Shown in pieces: positions 55,003-64,000 of a stretch of DNA of 64,000 bases. The translations under genes and the position numbers were made by a program. The stretch comes from Earliella scabrosa (taxonomy: Eukaryota > Basidiomycota > Agaricomycetes > Polyporales > Polyporaceae), in contig JABYQQ010000019.1 of assembly GCA_022605405.1 (NCBI GenBank), positions 248,001 through 312,000 of the forward strand, given 5' to 3'. The notes below the pieces were generated by a model, which worked only from the letters and a program-made list of their open reading frames with translations, made no database searches and was not told the origin of the DNA. Position 1 is the stretch's first letter. Each line of letters opens with the position of its first letter.

Positions 55003-55449
55003 TGTCACGAACGGTCCCTCAGCGCCTAGGGAAGCGCCCAACTAACCACTGTTCACGACCGTTCACTGTTTCCATTGTTCGCTATCACCATTGTACTTCC
55101 AGATTCCAGAGCCCCTTTTGTTTCTTTTCCTTTGTTCCGGACACAATTGTCGTCATACCATTGTATCTCCTCCATTGTTCCGTCACTCTATTGTTCTATT
55201 GTTCTCCAAGCGCTATTGTTCTAACTGTAGATATAAACCCTAGCACTCGCTACCTGGAGACCTCAGTTTCGACCTCTTGTCTCCAGGTAAGCCGCACTTG
55301 TATTTCACTTGTAGATACTTCGCTCAATACAACTTGTCTCCAGCCCTGCGTGTCGAGCCTTGCTCCACTCTCGCTGCACAAGCGCTCGTCGGACGCCCTC
55401 GCTCGCCTCGTCGTTCCCTCCTCGTCTCGCTTGACCCCAGGTCGCGACA
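55003..55449 (+). repeat. 3' LTR of the chromodomain element
   Basis: 447 bp, two noticed differences from the 5' LTR; followed by the CCTGA duplication at 55450-55454. Confidence 0.95.
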
Positions 55450-55454
55450 CCTGA
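55450..55454. other. Target-site duplication CCTGA, right copy
   Basis: Matches 49063-49067. Confidence 0.9.
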
Positions 55455-55651
55455 TTGGGCATGAGGAGGTAAGCGCTGCGTGCATACTCTCGATACATTG
55501 ACAGACTCCAACTCTAGCTATGGTCCTGTATGTATCGCGACTCCGTTCTAACTACAGTCTGACAATATATTGAAATGACACCTACGCCTGCTTCATCATG
55601 GAAAGTGACGGGCGCCTCGCATATGTCCCTTGTCCCAGAGACCATTTCGCT

Positions 55652-56086
55652 TAGGGTAGAGTCAATAAGTAATTTGCTTTCTACCTGACCGTTAATAACT
55701 GGTCTGGTGTCAGGACCCTTATTGACCAAGGTTATTGACTGTTGTTAACAAAGCTGTTAACAACGGTCAATAACGGTCAATAACGATAATGACAGGTTCA
55801 TAACCTGTCCGGCGTCTGTCTAGATATGTCAAGGTATGTTTCCATTTGCTTTGGCCACGGCTCAGAGAAGCTGAACTCTGCTGACACCATGATCTGCCTG
55901 TGTCAGCAATTTCTGGATGAGCGGTAAGGCAGGTCTCTTGGGGGAGAGCAGCTGTTTAACGGGGGCCCATATTGACACTTTATGACACCCCTCTGCAGGG
56001 CCCCCAGTTAATAACCGTTAATAACCAGTTATTAACCGAGTTAACAACATGCTGTCAATAAGAGACCCCTTCTTGGCTCTACCCTA
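55652..56086. mobile_element. 435-bp hAT-like MITE
   Basis: Terminal inverted repeats of about 18 bp (TAGGGTAGAGTCAATAAG at the left; the right end reverse-complemented reads TAGGGTAGAGCCAAGAAG, 16 of 18 matching). It is flanked by a perfect 8-bp duplication ATTTCGCT (55644-55651 and 56087-56094). Eight-base duplications and TAGGG-type ends fit the hAT superfamily. It contains no transposase and is rich in GGTCAATAAC/GTTATTGACC and GTTAATAAC motifs that form a long imperfect hairpin near 55718-55785. Confidence 0.82.
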
Positions 56087-56094
56087 ATTTCGCT

Positions 56095-57860
56095 TGACAG
56101 CCCCCTTCCCACACCCTAATCTAGGGTTACATCGCTTCGCCTAATGTCTGGGAGGCACAGTAGGTTCATCACAAACCCCTCACACGTTAGCGCATCCACC
56201 CTGTTGTGCAGCTGCTGAAGTACTTCGTGTTCTTCATATGATCAATGTCATTTGACACAGCCCTTGCATTTTCCGCCGGGAGGACTAGGTATGTATTTGT
56301 GCATGCATGTACACAACATGGATGGAAGCTTCCCGTTGCTGACACAATGGCCGTGGGTCCGATTGCGTCCAACGCTGTGTATGCCGTGTGGCACAAGCTC
56401 TAACCTCCTAATATCTTGTGGAGATAATGTAACACACGAGCGACACCAGCTAGGCTCAAGTAGGCCTGTCGGCTGTCATGTAATCCCGCCTCTAAGTGCG
56501 TCGCAGAGGTCTTTTCATTTTCGGGGGCGGGTAGTAGACGAAGATCATCCCGTGAGATCGAAGCGAATCAACTTACTGAATGTCCGCGATTCGTCGAGTG
56601 GCAGAACTGCAGGAAAGACAAGGCGGTGCATGACAACAGCCACTGGCACGACTATCATAGTAAACATAACACTGTACAGGATCCTTCGCTTTCTCAACAT
56701 GGTGTCTCCACGCGACCAGCATGATCCCCTTGGCCACGTGGAAGACCTTTTAGGTTGACCAGCGCTCCGAATGCCACTTGGGCCTTTCAAGTTTGAAAGG
56801 CAAGCTGCGTTCCAGTACCTTCAGAGTCTATGTATCGTCCAGTGGACGCACCGCACGCACGCTGACGGAAGTACTAGTAAGTAATGGAGTGCCGTTAATG
56901 CAGATCACAACGAGGCATCAAGATATCTCAGGTAGTAGAGGTGTAGCCTGGTGTAAATAGCTCGTACATGACCATCATATATTGAATCTACGCGATGTAC
57001 TTACAGTTGAATGCATATGTGAGAGGCGGATCACCGGCAGCAAGTCCGGGTGTTCGGTACATTGGCAGCTGGCGGGAACTGAGACCGTTAGACATGAGCT
57101 CTCCTCATACGCATAGCTTGATATTGAGTGATCCTATCCCGCGTTCAACGATGAAGTGGGCTTGGAGTAACATCATGGACGAAGGGAGACGCCCATCATC
57201 ACCACCTTCCATTTAGAGAACAATGGGCATCGCCTCCATGCTACGTACGGCGCCTGGCAACTCTCATCGCTATGGCCACACCGCAACTCTACCGAACTAT
57301 CGGTGAACTGAGCTCACCTCCTGATCCCTGTTGCTTGATGGCGCTCAACCTGCCTCTCCTGATTCTGGGTTGATCATCGGAACCTTGCGCCCATGGCGGA
57401 CTAATTCTCCTTCCTGTGCTGACTGCATTGACTTGCGATCGCTTTCGGCGCAATTACCAATCCCATGAAGTGAGTTGACAGTTGGACACTGCATGTTCGG
57501 TCAGTACGCTCGGTTGTAACACCGTCCATGGTAAGAGAACCTCAAACATGGCACTAGAGTTGACATTTCAACACCGCACGAGTGATCGCATGTGGGGATG
57601 AGTAGATTACGGTGATTCCTCGTCGGTAAGTGCCTGGTAAGTGCTGCACACATGGCGCCGAAAGCCCACAATACAAACCGTCACCAACATAACTCAGGGA
57701 CATCAAGCATCAACACGACGATGTCCGGCCGGCATGAATCGCCAAGATCTCCTCACTGCTCATCGAGTTCCTTGCAGAAGCCGGCCGCATCGGCATCCCA
57801 ACAACGCCTCGGTCAAGCGGCTGTCCCAATTCGAATCCCACAGCTTCCGGAATCTATCGC
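56095..57860. other. Intergenic region without recognisable genes
   Basis: Short open frames only (up to 168 codons, with no domain and poor codon pattern). The last 250 bp are the upstream region of the secreted beta-propeller gene and include two CCGGCCGG-like sites (about 57724 and 57781). Confidence 0.5.
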
Positions 57861-57868
57861 GAGGAAGT

Positions 57869-57874
57869 ATATAG
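57869..57874 (+). promoter_or_regulatory. TATA-like box upstream of the beta-propeller gene
   Basis: TATATA within GAAGTATATAGAGG, about 175 bp upstream of the ATG at 58047, followed by a pyrimidine-rich stretch (CTTCCCCTCTCTTTCCCC) common near fungal transcription starts. Confidence 0.5.
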
Positions 57875-58046
57875 AGGCAGCCTTCAGATCAAGGAACCTC
57901 ACTTCCCCTCTCTTTCCCCTTGTTCCTTCTTGACCCCTTCGTTCCTTCTTAGAGCTGTGCTCTCCGGTGGTTTCTATCTTACATTCATCTTTCCAACGAC
58001 TTCTCTGTAGCAGTTAGACTATTCTCTTCACGATATCTTAATCGAC

Positions 58047-59680
58047 ATGTACTTCTCCACGGCGATCCTCACTTCCGTCCTTGCGGCTTCGACCCTCGTT
58101 TCGGCGGCGCCTATGCACCGTCGTCAAACCACGATGATGCCAGGTAGCACCCGGCTCGACTCTGCTGGCGCGCTCTACTGTGAGTAACAGCTTCAACTAC
58201 CTGATATGTGTTTCTGACTGTTGCTGTTGTCTAGTCATCTCAAACGAGGGCGACCTTAACAGGGTCATTGCCGCAAAGATCAACGCGGACGGTACAGTGG
58301 TACGTTGTGCCAGTACGATGCGATCATCATCCATTCTCAAGTCATACTGTAGAACCTCGACAGGGCCGTTAGCACTGGCGGCAGTGGTGCGCACGGCATC
58401 ACTGACCCAGACGGTCCGGACCCGCTGTTCTCTCAGGGCGCCATCAAGGCATCCGCGAACGGCCAAGTGCTCGCGACCGTCAACGTGAGTAGTCGAGCAT
58501 CGACATCCCCAAGTATGCATTGAGGTATTGACCTACTTGACCTGTAGGCGGGATCGAACACGGTCACTCTCTTCTCGATCGATCCCTCGTCCCCGACCAA
58601 CATCCAGCGCATCGGGAACCCGATCTCCTCTGAGGGCGAGTTCCCAGTGTCGCTCGCGTTCAACGGTGCAGGTGATCGCCTCTGCGTGCTGAACGGCGGC
58701 ACGGTGAACGGCGTCGTGTGCGTGCCGATAACGTTATCCTTTCCCCATCTGTAGACTGACGCTGTATTATCAGGTGCTTCGATGTCAACAAGCAGGCCGG
58801 CCTCAAGCCTATTCCCAACACCCTCCGTTCGCTCAGCCTCAACCAGACGAACCCCGCGACCGGTCCCGCAGGCACCGCTAGCCACATCCTGTTCAGCGAG
58901 GACGGCAAGCAGCTGATCGCATCCGTCAAGGGTGTCCCGCCGACGCCAGGTTTCCTCGCTGTCTGGGACGTCCAGGACGATGGCTCGCTCTCGCAGGACT
59001 TCAAGTCGATTGCGCCCCCGTCTGGCGGCGCGCTTCCCTTCGGTATGGCCCTCATCCCCGGGAAGAACGCCGTGCTCGCGACGGACCCCGCGGTCGGCTT
59101 TGAGATCATCGACCTCGCGGGCAACAAGTCGTCCGCGTTCCAGGTCGACGGCCAGGTCGCGGTCTGTTGGGCGGCGCTGAGCAGCAAGACCGGCAACTTC
59201 TACCTCACGGACATTGGCACGTCGCTCGTCACGGAGGTCTCCGTCGACGATGACCTCAACGCGACCATCGTGAAGGTATGTGTCCCCAAATCTGTGTTGG
59301 ACTGGTTGTCTGACATGTCCGTCTTTTCCAGCAATACCCCCAGGGTGACGGCGCTGCGACGATCGACGACGACATTGTCACGATCGGCGACAAGGAGTGA
59401 GTAGTTAAATATGTTCTCTCAGTGGCCGGACTCGGTAACTAATCGGATGTGTAGCTTCCTCTACGTTCTCTCCGCTGGTGCGACCTCGATCGACGTCCTT
59501 TCGCTCGACGCTCCTGGGGACGCTAAGGCTGTCGAGAGGCTCGACATTGCCGGCCCTCCCCGTGCGGCGGGTGTCAGCATCAGTGAGTACACCAGGTGGA
59601 GGCTCTCACCGCTCCTTCTAACGACCATCTTCCCAGACGCGTTCAACCTCCAGGGCATGACCCACTTCGTCACGCAGTAA
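58047..59680 (+). CDS. Secreted beta-propeller protein, YbhE/lactonase type
   Basis: Eight exons: 58047-58179, 58235-58299, 58353-58484, 58548-58717, 58774-59275, 59332-59396, 59455-59582 and 59637-59680; introns 53-63 bp; 412 aa. The N-terminus is a signal peptide (MYFSTAILTSVLAASTLVSA, then APMHRRQ, a possible dibasic processing site). The mature part has repeated beta-propeller blade text (FISNEGDLNRVIAAKI, AGSNTVTLFSIDPSSPTNIQ, CFDVNKQAGLKPI, GFLAVWDVQDDGSLSQ, GFEIIDLAGN, TSLVTEVSVDDD, SIDVLSLDAPGDA). It resembles the proteins annotated in basidiomycetes as isomerase YbhE or 3-carboxymuconate cyclase-like. The bacterial relative is a 6-phosphogluconolactonase; the substrate of the secreted fungal forms is not established. 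Looks intact and host-derived. Confidence 0.82.
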
Positions 59681-60485
59681 AAGGTTGCTCAGCGATTCCC
59701 CGCCGTTCCCTCGCTTGGTCCTCTTTCTATTTCGTCATGGTTCTCCGTCGATTCTGATATTTATCTTCCGTCTTGGATAGTCTGTACCTACTGCTGCACT
59801 TAGTATCTCGCTGGTCTCGGATGATGTATCGATAGTATTATTGATTGGAACAATGGGGAAGTCACCCCGTATACACTATACTGCTCTGGTGTGCTTTTTC
59901 TACGGTGTGGCAAGTTGCATCCGAGCGGTGCAACCGATGGGCAGAAGACTCAAGAGCACTGCACAAATCAAGTCCGAGTCACTGTCTATCGCCAAGAACG
60001 GGGCTCGCTCAGGACACAGCTTAGCATGACCCCACCACGCCATTCATCTTCGGTGCAATCAGAAAACAATTCAATGGAAGCTTGGCAAGGCGTACAACAA
60101 GGTTGTGAGCGACGACCGCCCGGAGGAGGTCAAGTTGGTCGAAGATCTGCGAGCCGGGGCCGCCGGGCCGCAGCGGTACGGGCGCCACGTTGTCTTGCGG
60201 CTCGCCTCTCCGCCGACACGTATCCAACGTCCGTACCACCTCGAGCCTCAACTATTGCATTGGTTTTCTCCATCCCAGTATCTATGCGGCACTTCCCGCC
60301 ATGCTCGCTCATTTCTGTGGAGTTTCTAAACCTCCAGGTCTCCCGAGGCGCGTGTGACTTGGAAGGGTCAAGTTGTCAGCCCCGGCCTGAGGGGCCTTGC
60401 AACGGCCCTGACAGATCGAGTGGCTATGACCACTTGGTCGATGTGTCACACTTGAATAGGTAAAGCGACATGGACCATGCTCTGT
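59681..60485. other. Intergenic region between beta-propeller and F-box genes
   Basis: About 0.8 kb. The left part is presumably the 3' UTR (TTGGATAGTCTGTACC...). Open frames up to 190 codons on the plus strand lack any domain and contain low-complexity Arg/Gly text. No gene supported. Confidence 0.45.
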
Positions 60486-60506
60486 CCAATTGCTACTTAT
60501 ATAAAA
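60486..60506 (+). promoter_or_regulatory. CCAAT and TATA boxes upstream of F-box gene 1
   Basis: CCAAT at about 60486-60490 and TATATAAAA at 60498-60506, about 160 bp upstream of the ATG at 60665. Confidence 0.5.
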
Positions 60507-60664
60507 TGCTGCTCTCCTTGCAACCAGTTTCACTTGCAAGGCGCCTCTTGACTACCGCAACGTACGTGTATCTCGAAGTCCCCGCTGGTTGTGCGCTGTA
60601 CTGAAATCGATGCAATCTCATAGAGTCCACGCGGGTTTCTAAGCTGTCGCCCTCCCGCGTTCCA

Positions 60665-62054
60665 ATGGACGAGTCGGCCGTAACCCCAGCCGCCCCCTCC
60701 GGCATCGTACCCATCATGGCTCTTCCTGTCGAAATCCTTGTCGACATCATGTTCCATGCGAGAGCTAGCGACCGCCGGCGGTGGATTCGAATGCTCGAAG
60801 TCTGTCGACATTGGCGCGACGTCGGCGTGTCAGTGCCGCTCCTGTGGTCGCATATCGAGGTCGATACCAAGCTCTTCCCCCTGCTGCTCCACCTGCTCCG
60901 CTCCAACAACCTTACCCTCGATATCACGATCAAGAACAAAGTCCCCCAGACTCATCTGCTCCTTGCCGCTCAAGGCCCTCGCATCCGTCGACTCTCGCTG
61001 CGTGCTCCAGGCCTAGGAGACCCGCGAGTTCCTAGTTGGCTACTACCTCAAGTCATGCATCCTGCTTTGGAAGAGCTATGCCTCACCAAAGACCAACTGA
61101 GTCATCACCGTTTCTTCCGAGACATCTGTATCAAGCTTGACAGCGGGACTTTTCCGAAGTTAAGGTCGATCTCTTTCGAGGGCTTCTACCCCTTGCCAGC
61201 CTCCTCTGTTCTGTCCCAGCTGCACACACTCATCCTCCAGAGGATCAACCACAAAAGCTTCACACCGTACACACTCATATCGCTTCTCCGGGAGTGCCGG
61301 AGCCTACGGAGTCTCTCGTTTGTGGACATATGGCTCGGCCGCGCGTTCGAACCTTCAAGTTGGGACGAAGAGGAATACGACTCCCACCCACCTTCAGGCC
61401 CAGTATTCCTGCCGAACCTCACAAATGTCGACCTGTTCGCTCCTATGCCTGCCATCAGGACGCTTCTTGCAACGCTACAGTTCTCCGAGACGGTGGACTT
61501 GCACGTTGCAATCCGACGGTGTCCGACGGAACCCTATTGCCCGTGACCTTCGGGATCTCGGCGATAGGGTCCCTATCATGGCCGATAGACAGGCGAGTGC
61601 AGTCGGTTCGCTCTGTGAACCTCTGCCAGCAGAGACTACCATTCCCGCTACCACCTCTCTAGGACACATACCAGGAGCTGCCGCTGTCCCCGAACCGGAA
61701 GCCCGGCCTCTGCACCAAAATCACAAGACGTCCCTACCGTTACTGAAGAAAGCCTTGCAGGCGTTGGAGCAGCCGCCGACGAGTCTGGTCCAAGTGGTTG
61801 ATACCTTCGGCTCGACTCCACAGCTGCAGACGCTCTACATCAATATGGTCTGCATGCCTGAGTCGGTGCGGAACCCGAGATGGTTGTATATGCTCCTATG
61901 GTTCAGTGTCATGACTCAGGATTTCATTGCGGCGTCGAGCGAGGAGATGGTGCTGTCGGAATTGGCGCACGCAACCGTGTGCGAGTGCTCAGAGTGTAGA
62001 ATTTTTGCTGAGATCGCTCGGACTCAGAATGAACGGGAGATGCGAGGCACATAA
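60665..62054 (+). CDS. F-box protein, 446 aa
   Basis: Exons 60665-61518 and 61568-62054 joined over a 49-bp intron (GTGTCC...GATAG); without splicing the frame would close at 61546. The F-box lies near residues 19-65 (MALPVEILVDIMFHARAS...LEVCRHWRDVGVSVPLLWSHIEV). Leucine-rich segments follow (PRIRRLSLRAPGL, PALEELCLTKDQL, KLRSISFEG, QLHTLILQRI, SLRSLSFVDI, NLTNVDLFA), the usual substrate-binding part in Agaricomycete F-box proteins. The C-terminal exon includes CECSEC near the end. Likely an SCF ubiquitin-ligase adaptor; substrate unknown. A second F-box gene follows 284 bp downstream in the same direction. Confidence 0.75.
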
Positions 62055-62337
62055 TGTAACGTCGTTATACTGAGATTTGCCTGTCCCTGCCGCCCGCGCC
62101 AATATCTACCCGCCGTTCCCACAGGGGTTCGTTCATGACGTGTCGAAGTTGCACTCGACTGCTGTGCTTTGTTGCTTGTACTCCAAGTCTTGAGTGTCCG
62201 TTTGAAGCCTTCTCACGTAGGTTGAACTCGAAGACAGTGACTATCGTCCATAGAGACTGATACTCAGTTCTTCCAGCTTCCGACTCGCTCCCGGGGGACT
62301 GTCGGACAACTTCATAAGATTCTTCATCGGGGGCAAC

Positions 62338-64000
62338 ATGTCATTCTCAGGCTCTTCCGACCCTCTGAGAGCTGCAAGTTCATCATTCCCTTACTACGGT
62401 CTCCCCGTACTGGAGTATCTTTCTCTTGCCTCGCCGCCTACGGGGGACAAACGTGGTCCACTGCTCGATCGTCAAAAAGCCCTCGAACTGGAGATTCTGA
62501 GCCTCAAAGCCGTGCTGAACGCGGGTGTACCCATCAATTCCTTACCACCCGAAGTCCTTGTGGAGGTCGCTCTGTTCATCCAATCCGATCCTCGATACGA
62601 GTACGAATGGGTGTCGATCCTCCAAGTGTGCCGGCGCTGGCATGCGGTGCTCTCCCTCGCACCGAGGCTATGGTGCAACCTCGTTGCTCGCGGCAGCCTC
62701 CGATTTCTACACACAGGTCTGGCCCGCTCGAAAGCCCTCACGGTCTACGTGAAGTTCGCCAAGCCAGAAAGCCCGGACATCATCGCGCAGTTCGCGTCGG
62801 TGATAACGCCTCACATCCTGCGCGTCCGCAAGTTGGATTGCGCCTCCGTGCCACGGCATCTGGAGCCTGCACTTGCAGTACTCCTGCAGAGCGCGATGCC
62901 TACACTGGAATTCCTCCGTATCTCGCTCACACAAACGATGGATGCGCACAGCGCCGCAGCAAAGCCATTGGTCACCTTGTCGTCCGAGCTCTTCCCTCGA
63001 CTTCGTGGGATGTCCCTCAATGGGGTAGCCATCCATCCTTCCTCGCCCGTCATTCCGCATTTGCGCACGTTCTCCCTCCGCGGTGTGGGCACAGACCCAC
63101 TGATGTCCCTTGCGGCGCTCAGAACTACGCTCCAAAGCTGCCGGAACGTGGAAAACCTCACCATCTCTGATTTCAGTGTGAGATCAGATCCCGACCTCTA
63201 CCTCCCCCCACACCCTTCGCACGAGCTCCATTTCCCGCAGCTGCGGTCACTCAACCTGTCCAACTATACGACGACACTCGAATACCTCCTCCGCATCCTG
63301 AACGCACCACTCGATGCGAGGGTTACGATCACCCGCCAATTCGGACACAATCAGCCGATTCTGGATTGGGCGAAAGCGGGCGTTCGCTGCGTCCTGCCGG
63401 AGGACAGGAAGACGCTTCCATTGCTTGCGCACTGCACCCATGCGCGAGCGACCGTGACGCCGAGCGAGCAATCTTACCATGCGCACGCAGAGTCTGGAGG
63501 AAACGCAGACAGTCCCAAGGGATCGCTATCGTTAGCCATGGGTGCGGTGGGACTGCGAGTCCTACGCCATGCCATGCGTAGCAAAATCGTCCCCTTTCTG
63601 AAGGACTTCATCCAAGTGTTCCAAGGGGCGCCACTGTGTGACCTATCCGTGGACATCGACCCTGAATACTTGTCCAAGGCCGGCTGGCGCGAAGTGTTCG
63701 CCGCCTTCCCACAGCTACACACCATTTCCATCCAAGGGGGCGGAAAGCTTGACCGGCGCAACTTGAAATCGGATGTGCACCTCGTCCTTGAGGCCCTCGA
63801 TCCAGAGCATGATCCAGATCGCGCGGGAAGGAGGGTGCGGGTAGTGTGTCGCGACCTCGCATGCCTTCGACTCGCCGGCTTCGCGGTGAACGAAGACTTT
63901 TTGCTTGTGGTCGAAACATGTTTGATGAACCGGAAGGCCATGCTGGGGCGAGAGAAGGCGCTGGCAGTGTTAGACTGCTCGGTACGAGTTACGTGGGGCA
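62338..64000 (+). CDS. F-box/leucine-rich protein, truncated by the window edge
   Basis: Open without a stop from ATG 62338 to the right edge (554 codons visible). The start is chosen as the first ATG after the previous gene; the frame remains open a little upstream, so an earlier exon is possible. The N-terminus has a short helical lead (LDRQKALELEILSLKAVLN), then an F-box-like motif (INSLPPEVLVEVALFIQSD...ILQVCRRWHAVLSLAPRLWCNLV). Leucine-rich segments follow (LRVRKLDCAS, TLEFLRISLT, LRGMSLNGV, LRTFSLRGVG, NVENLTISD, LRSLNLSN). Probable SCF adaptor. It is not a close copy of the first F-box gene; the two share only the general layout. The 62055-62337 gap holds nothing else recognised. Confidence 0.75.
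   Translation, partial: MSFSGSSDPLRAASSSFPYYGLPVLEYLSLASPPTGDKRGPLLDRQKALELEILSLKAVLNAGVPINSLPPEVLVEVALFIQSDPRYEYEWVSILQVCRRWHAVLSLAPRLWCNLVARGSLRFLHTGLARSKALTVYVKFAKPESPDIIAQFASVITPHILRVRKLDCASVPRHLEPALAVLLQSAMPTLEFLRISLTQTMDAHSAAAKPLVTLSSELFPRLRGMSLNGVAIHPSSPVIPHLRTFSLRGVGTDPLMSLAALRTTLQSCRNVENLTISDFSVRSDPDLYLPPHPSHELHFPQLRSLNLSNYTTTLEYLLRILNAPLDARVTITRQFGHNQPILDWAKAGVRCVLPEDRKTLPLLAHCTHARATVTPSEQSYHAHAESGGNADSPKGSLSLAMGAVGLRVLRHAMRSKIVPFLKDFIQVFQGAPLCDLSVDIDPEYLSKAGWREVFAAFPQLHTISIQGGGKLDRRNLKSDVHLVLEALDPEHDPDRAGRRVRVVCRDLACLRLAGFAVNEDFLLVVETCLMNRKAMLGREKALAVLDCSVRVTWG

Larger units (their letters stand above)
49068..55449 (+). mobile_element. 6.4-kb chromodomain Ty3/gypsy element (Tf1/sushi type)
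   Basis: Complete element with 447-bp LTRs (TGTCACG...GCGACA) that differ at two noticed positions (GATTCTAG versus GATTCCAG, and CCCTTGCTC versus CCCTCGCTC). CCTGA target duplications, a self-primer site, gag, -1 frameshift into pol, and polypurine tract AGGAGGGGGG just before the 3' LTR. Pol carries protease, RT, RNase H, integrase and a C-terminal chromodomain, as in chromoviruses. No inactivating mutation was noticed. Confidence 0.94.

Noticed and set aside
55652..55662. TAGGGT text as a telomeric repeat remnant
   Set aside because: Single occurrence at a MITE terminus with a mirrored copy and target duplication; no tandem TTAGGG run anywhere in the window.
59891..60463. 190-codon plus-strand frame between the beta-propeller and F-box genes
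   Set aside because: Low-complexity Arg/Gly/Pro-rich text without domain; overlapping frames on the other strand look equally good.

Overview
The window looks like a repeat-rich accessory region of a basidiomycete (Agaricomycete) genome. Evidence: genes are split by many 49-66 bp introns with GT...AG ends and CTRAY-type branch sites. There is an intact KDZ transposase with the cysteine cluster of Agaricomycete KDZ proteins, a TET/JBP-type dioxygenase gene beside it, two Ty3/gypsy LTR retrotransposons, a secreted YbhE/lactonase-type beta-propeller gene and two F-box genes. No bacterial operon, tRNA or rRNA gene was recognised.

Region 1 (1-18380) is satellite DNA without credible genes. Arrays of alternating 73-bp and 68-bp monomers are separated by a 2.1-kb AT-richer spacer present in five full or partial copies. 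Spacer plus array forms a macro-repeat (7291 bp between copies 1 and 2). Orientation flips around 12461-13573: arrays and spacers to the left are forward, those to the right are reverse complements, so the block is a large imperfect inverted duplication.

Region 2 (18381 to about 47400) reads as one large multigene DNA transposon of the KDZ class, about 16 kb without its own insertion. Clusters of CCGGCCGG motifs lie near both ends. Inside are a 311-aa protein gene (-), a Zn2Cys6/coiled-coil gene (+), a 902-aa conserved unknown (-), the TET/JBP dioxygenase (+), the KDZ transposase (+), a 232-aa unknown (+) and a possible small gene (-). Several are divergent pairs sharing 100-140 bp promoters. 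The Zn2Cys6 gene is broken by a 13,256-bp Ty3/gypsy element (20921-34176) with apparently identical 1005-bp LTRs and a TCGG target duplication. That retrotransposon is unusual: gag-pro and pol are joined by a predicted -1 frameshift, and between two copies of its polypurine tract it carries three antisense intron-containing genes, one encoding a six-cysteine cluster protein.

Region 3 (about 47400-57860) is intergenic. It holds a second complete gypsy element (49068-55449), a chromodomain-bearing Tf1/sushi-type element with an 11-nt self-primer, CCTGA target duplications and a predicted GGATTTT frameshift site, and a 435-bp hAT-like MITE with an 8-bp target duplication.

Region 4 (57861-64000) carries host-type genes: the secreted beta-propeller protein and two F-box genes, the second running off the right edge.

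Exon limits were deduced by eye from splice signals and frame continuity; for every spliced model the exon lengths sum to a multiple of three. The first AUG of each gag lies behind a long AUG-free leader.
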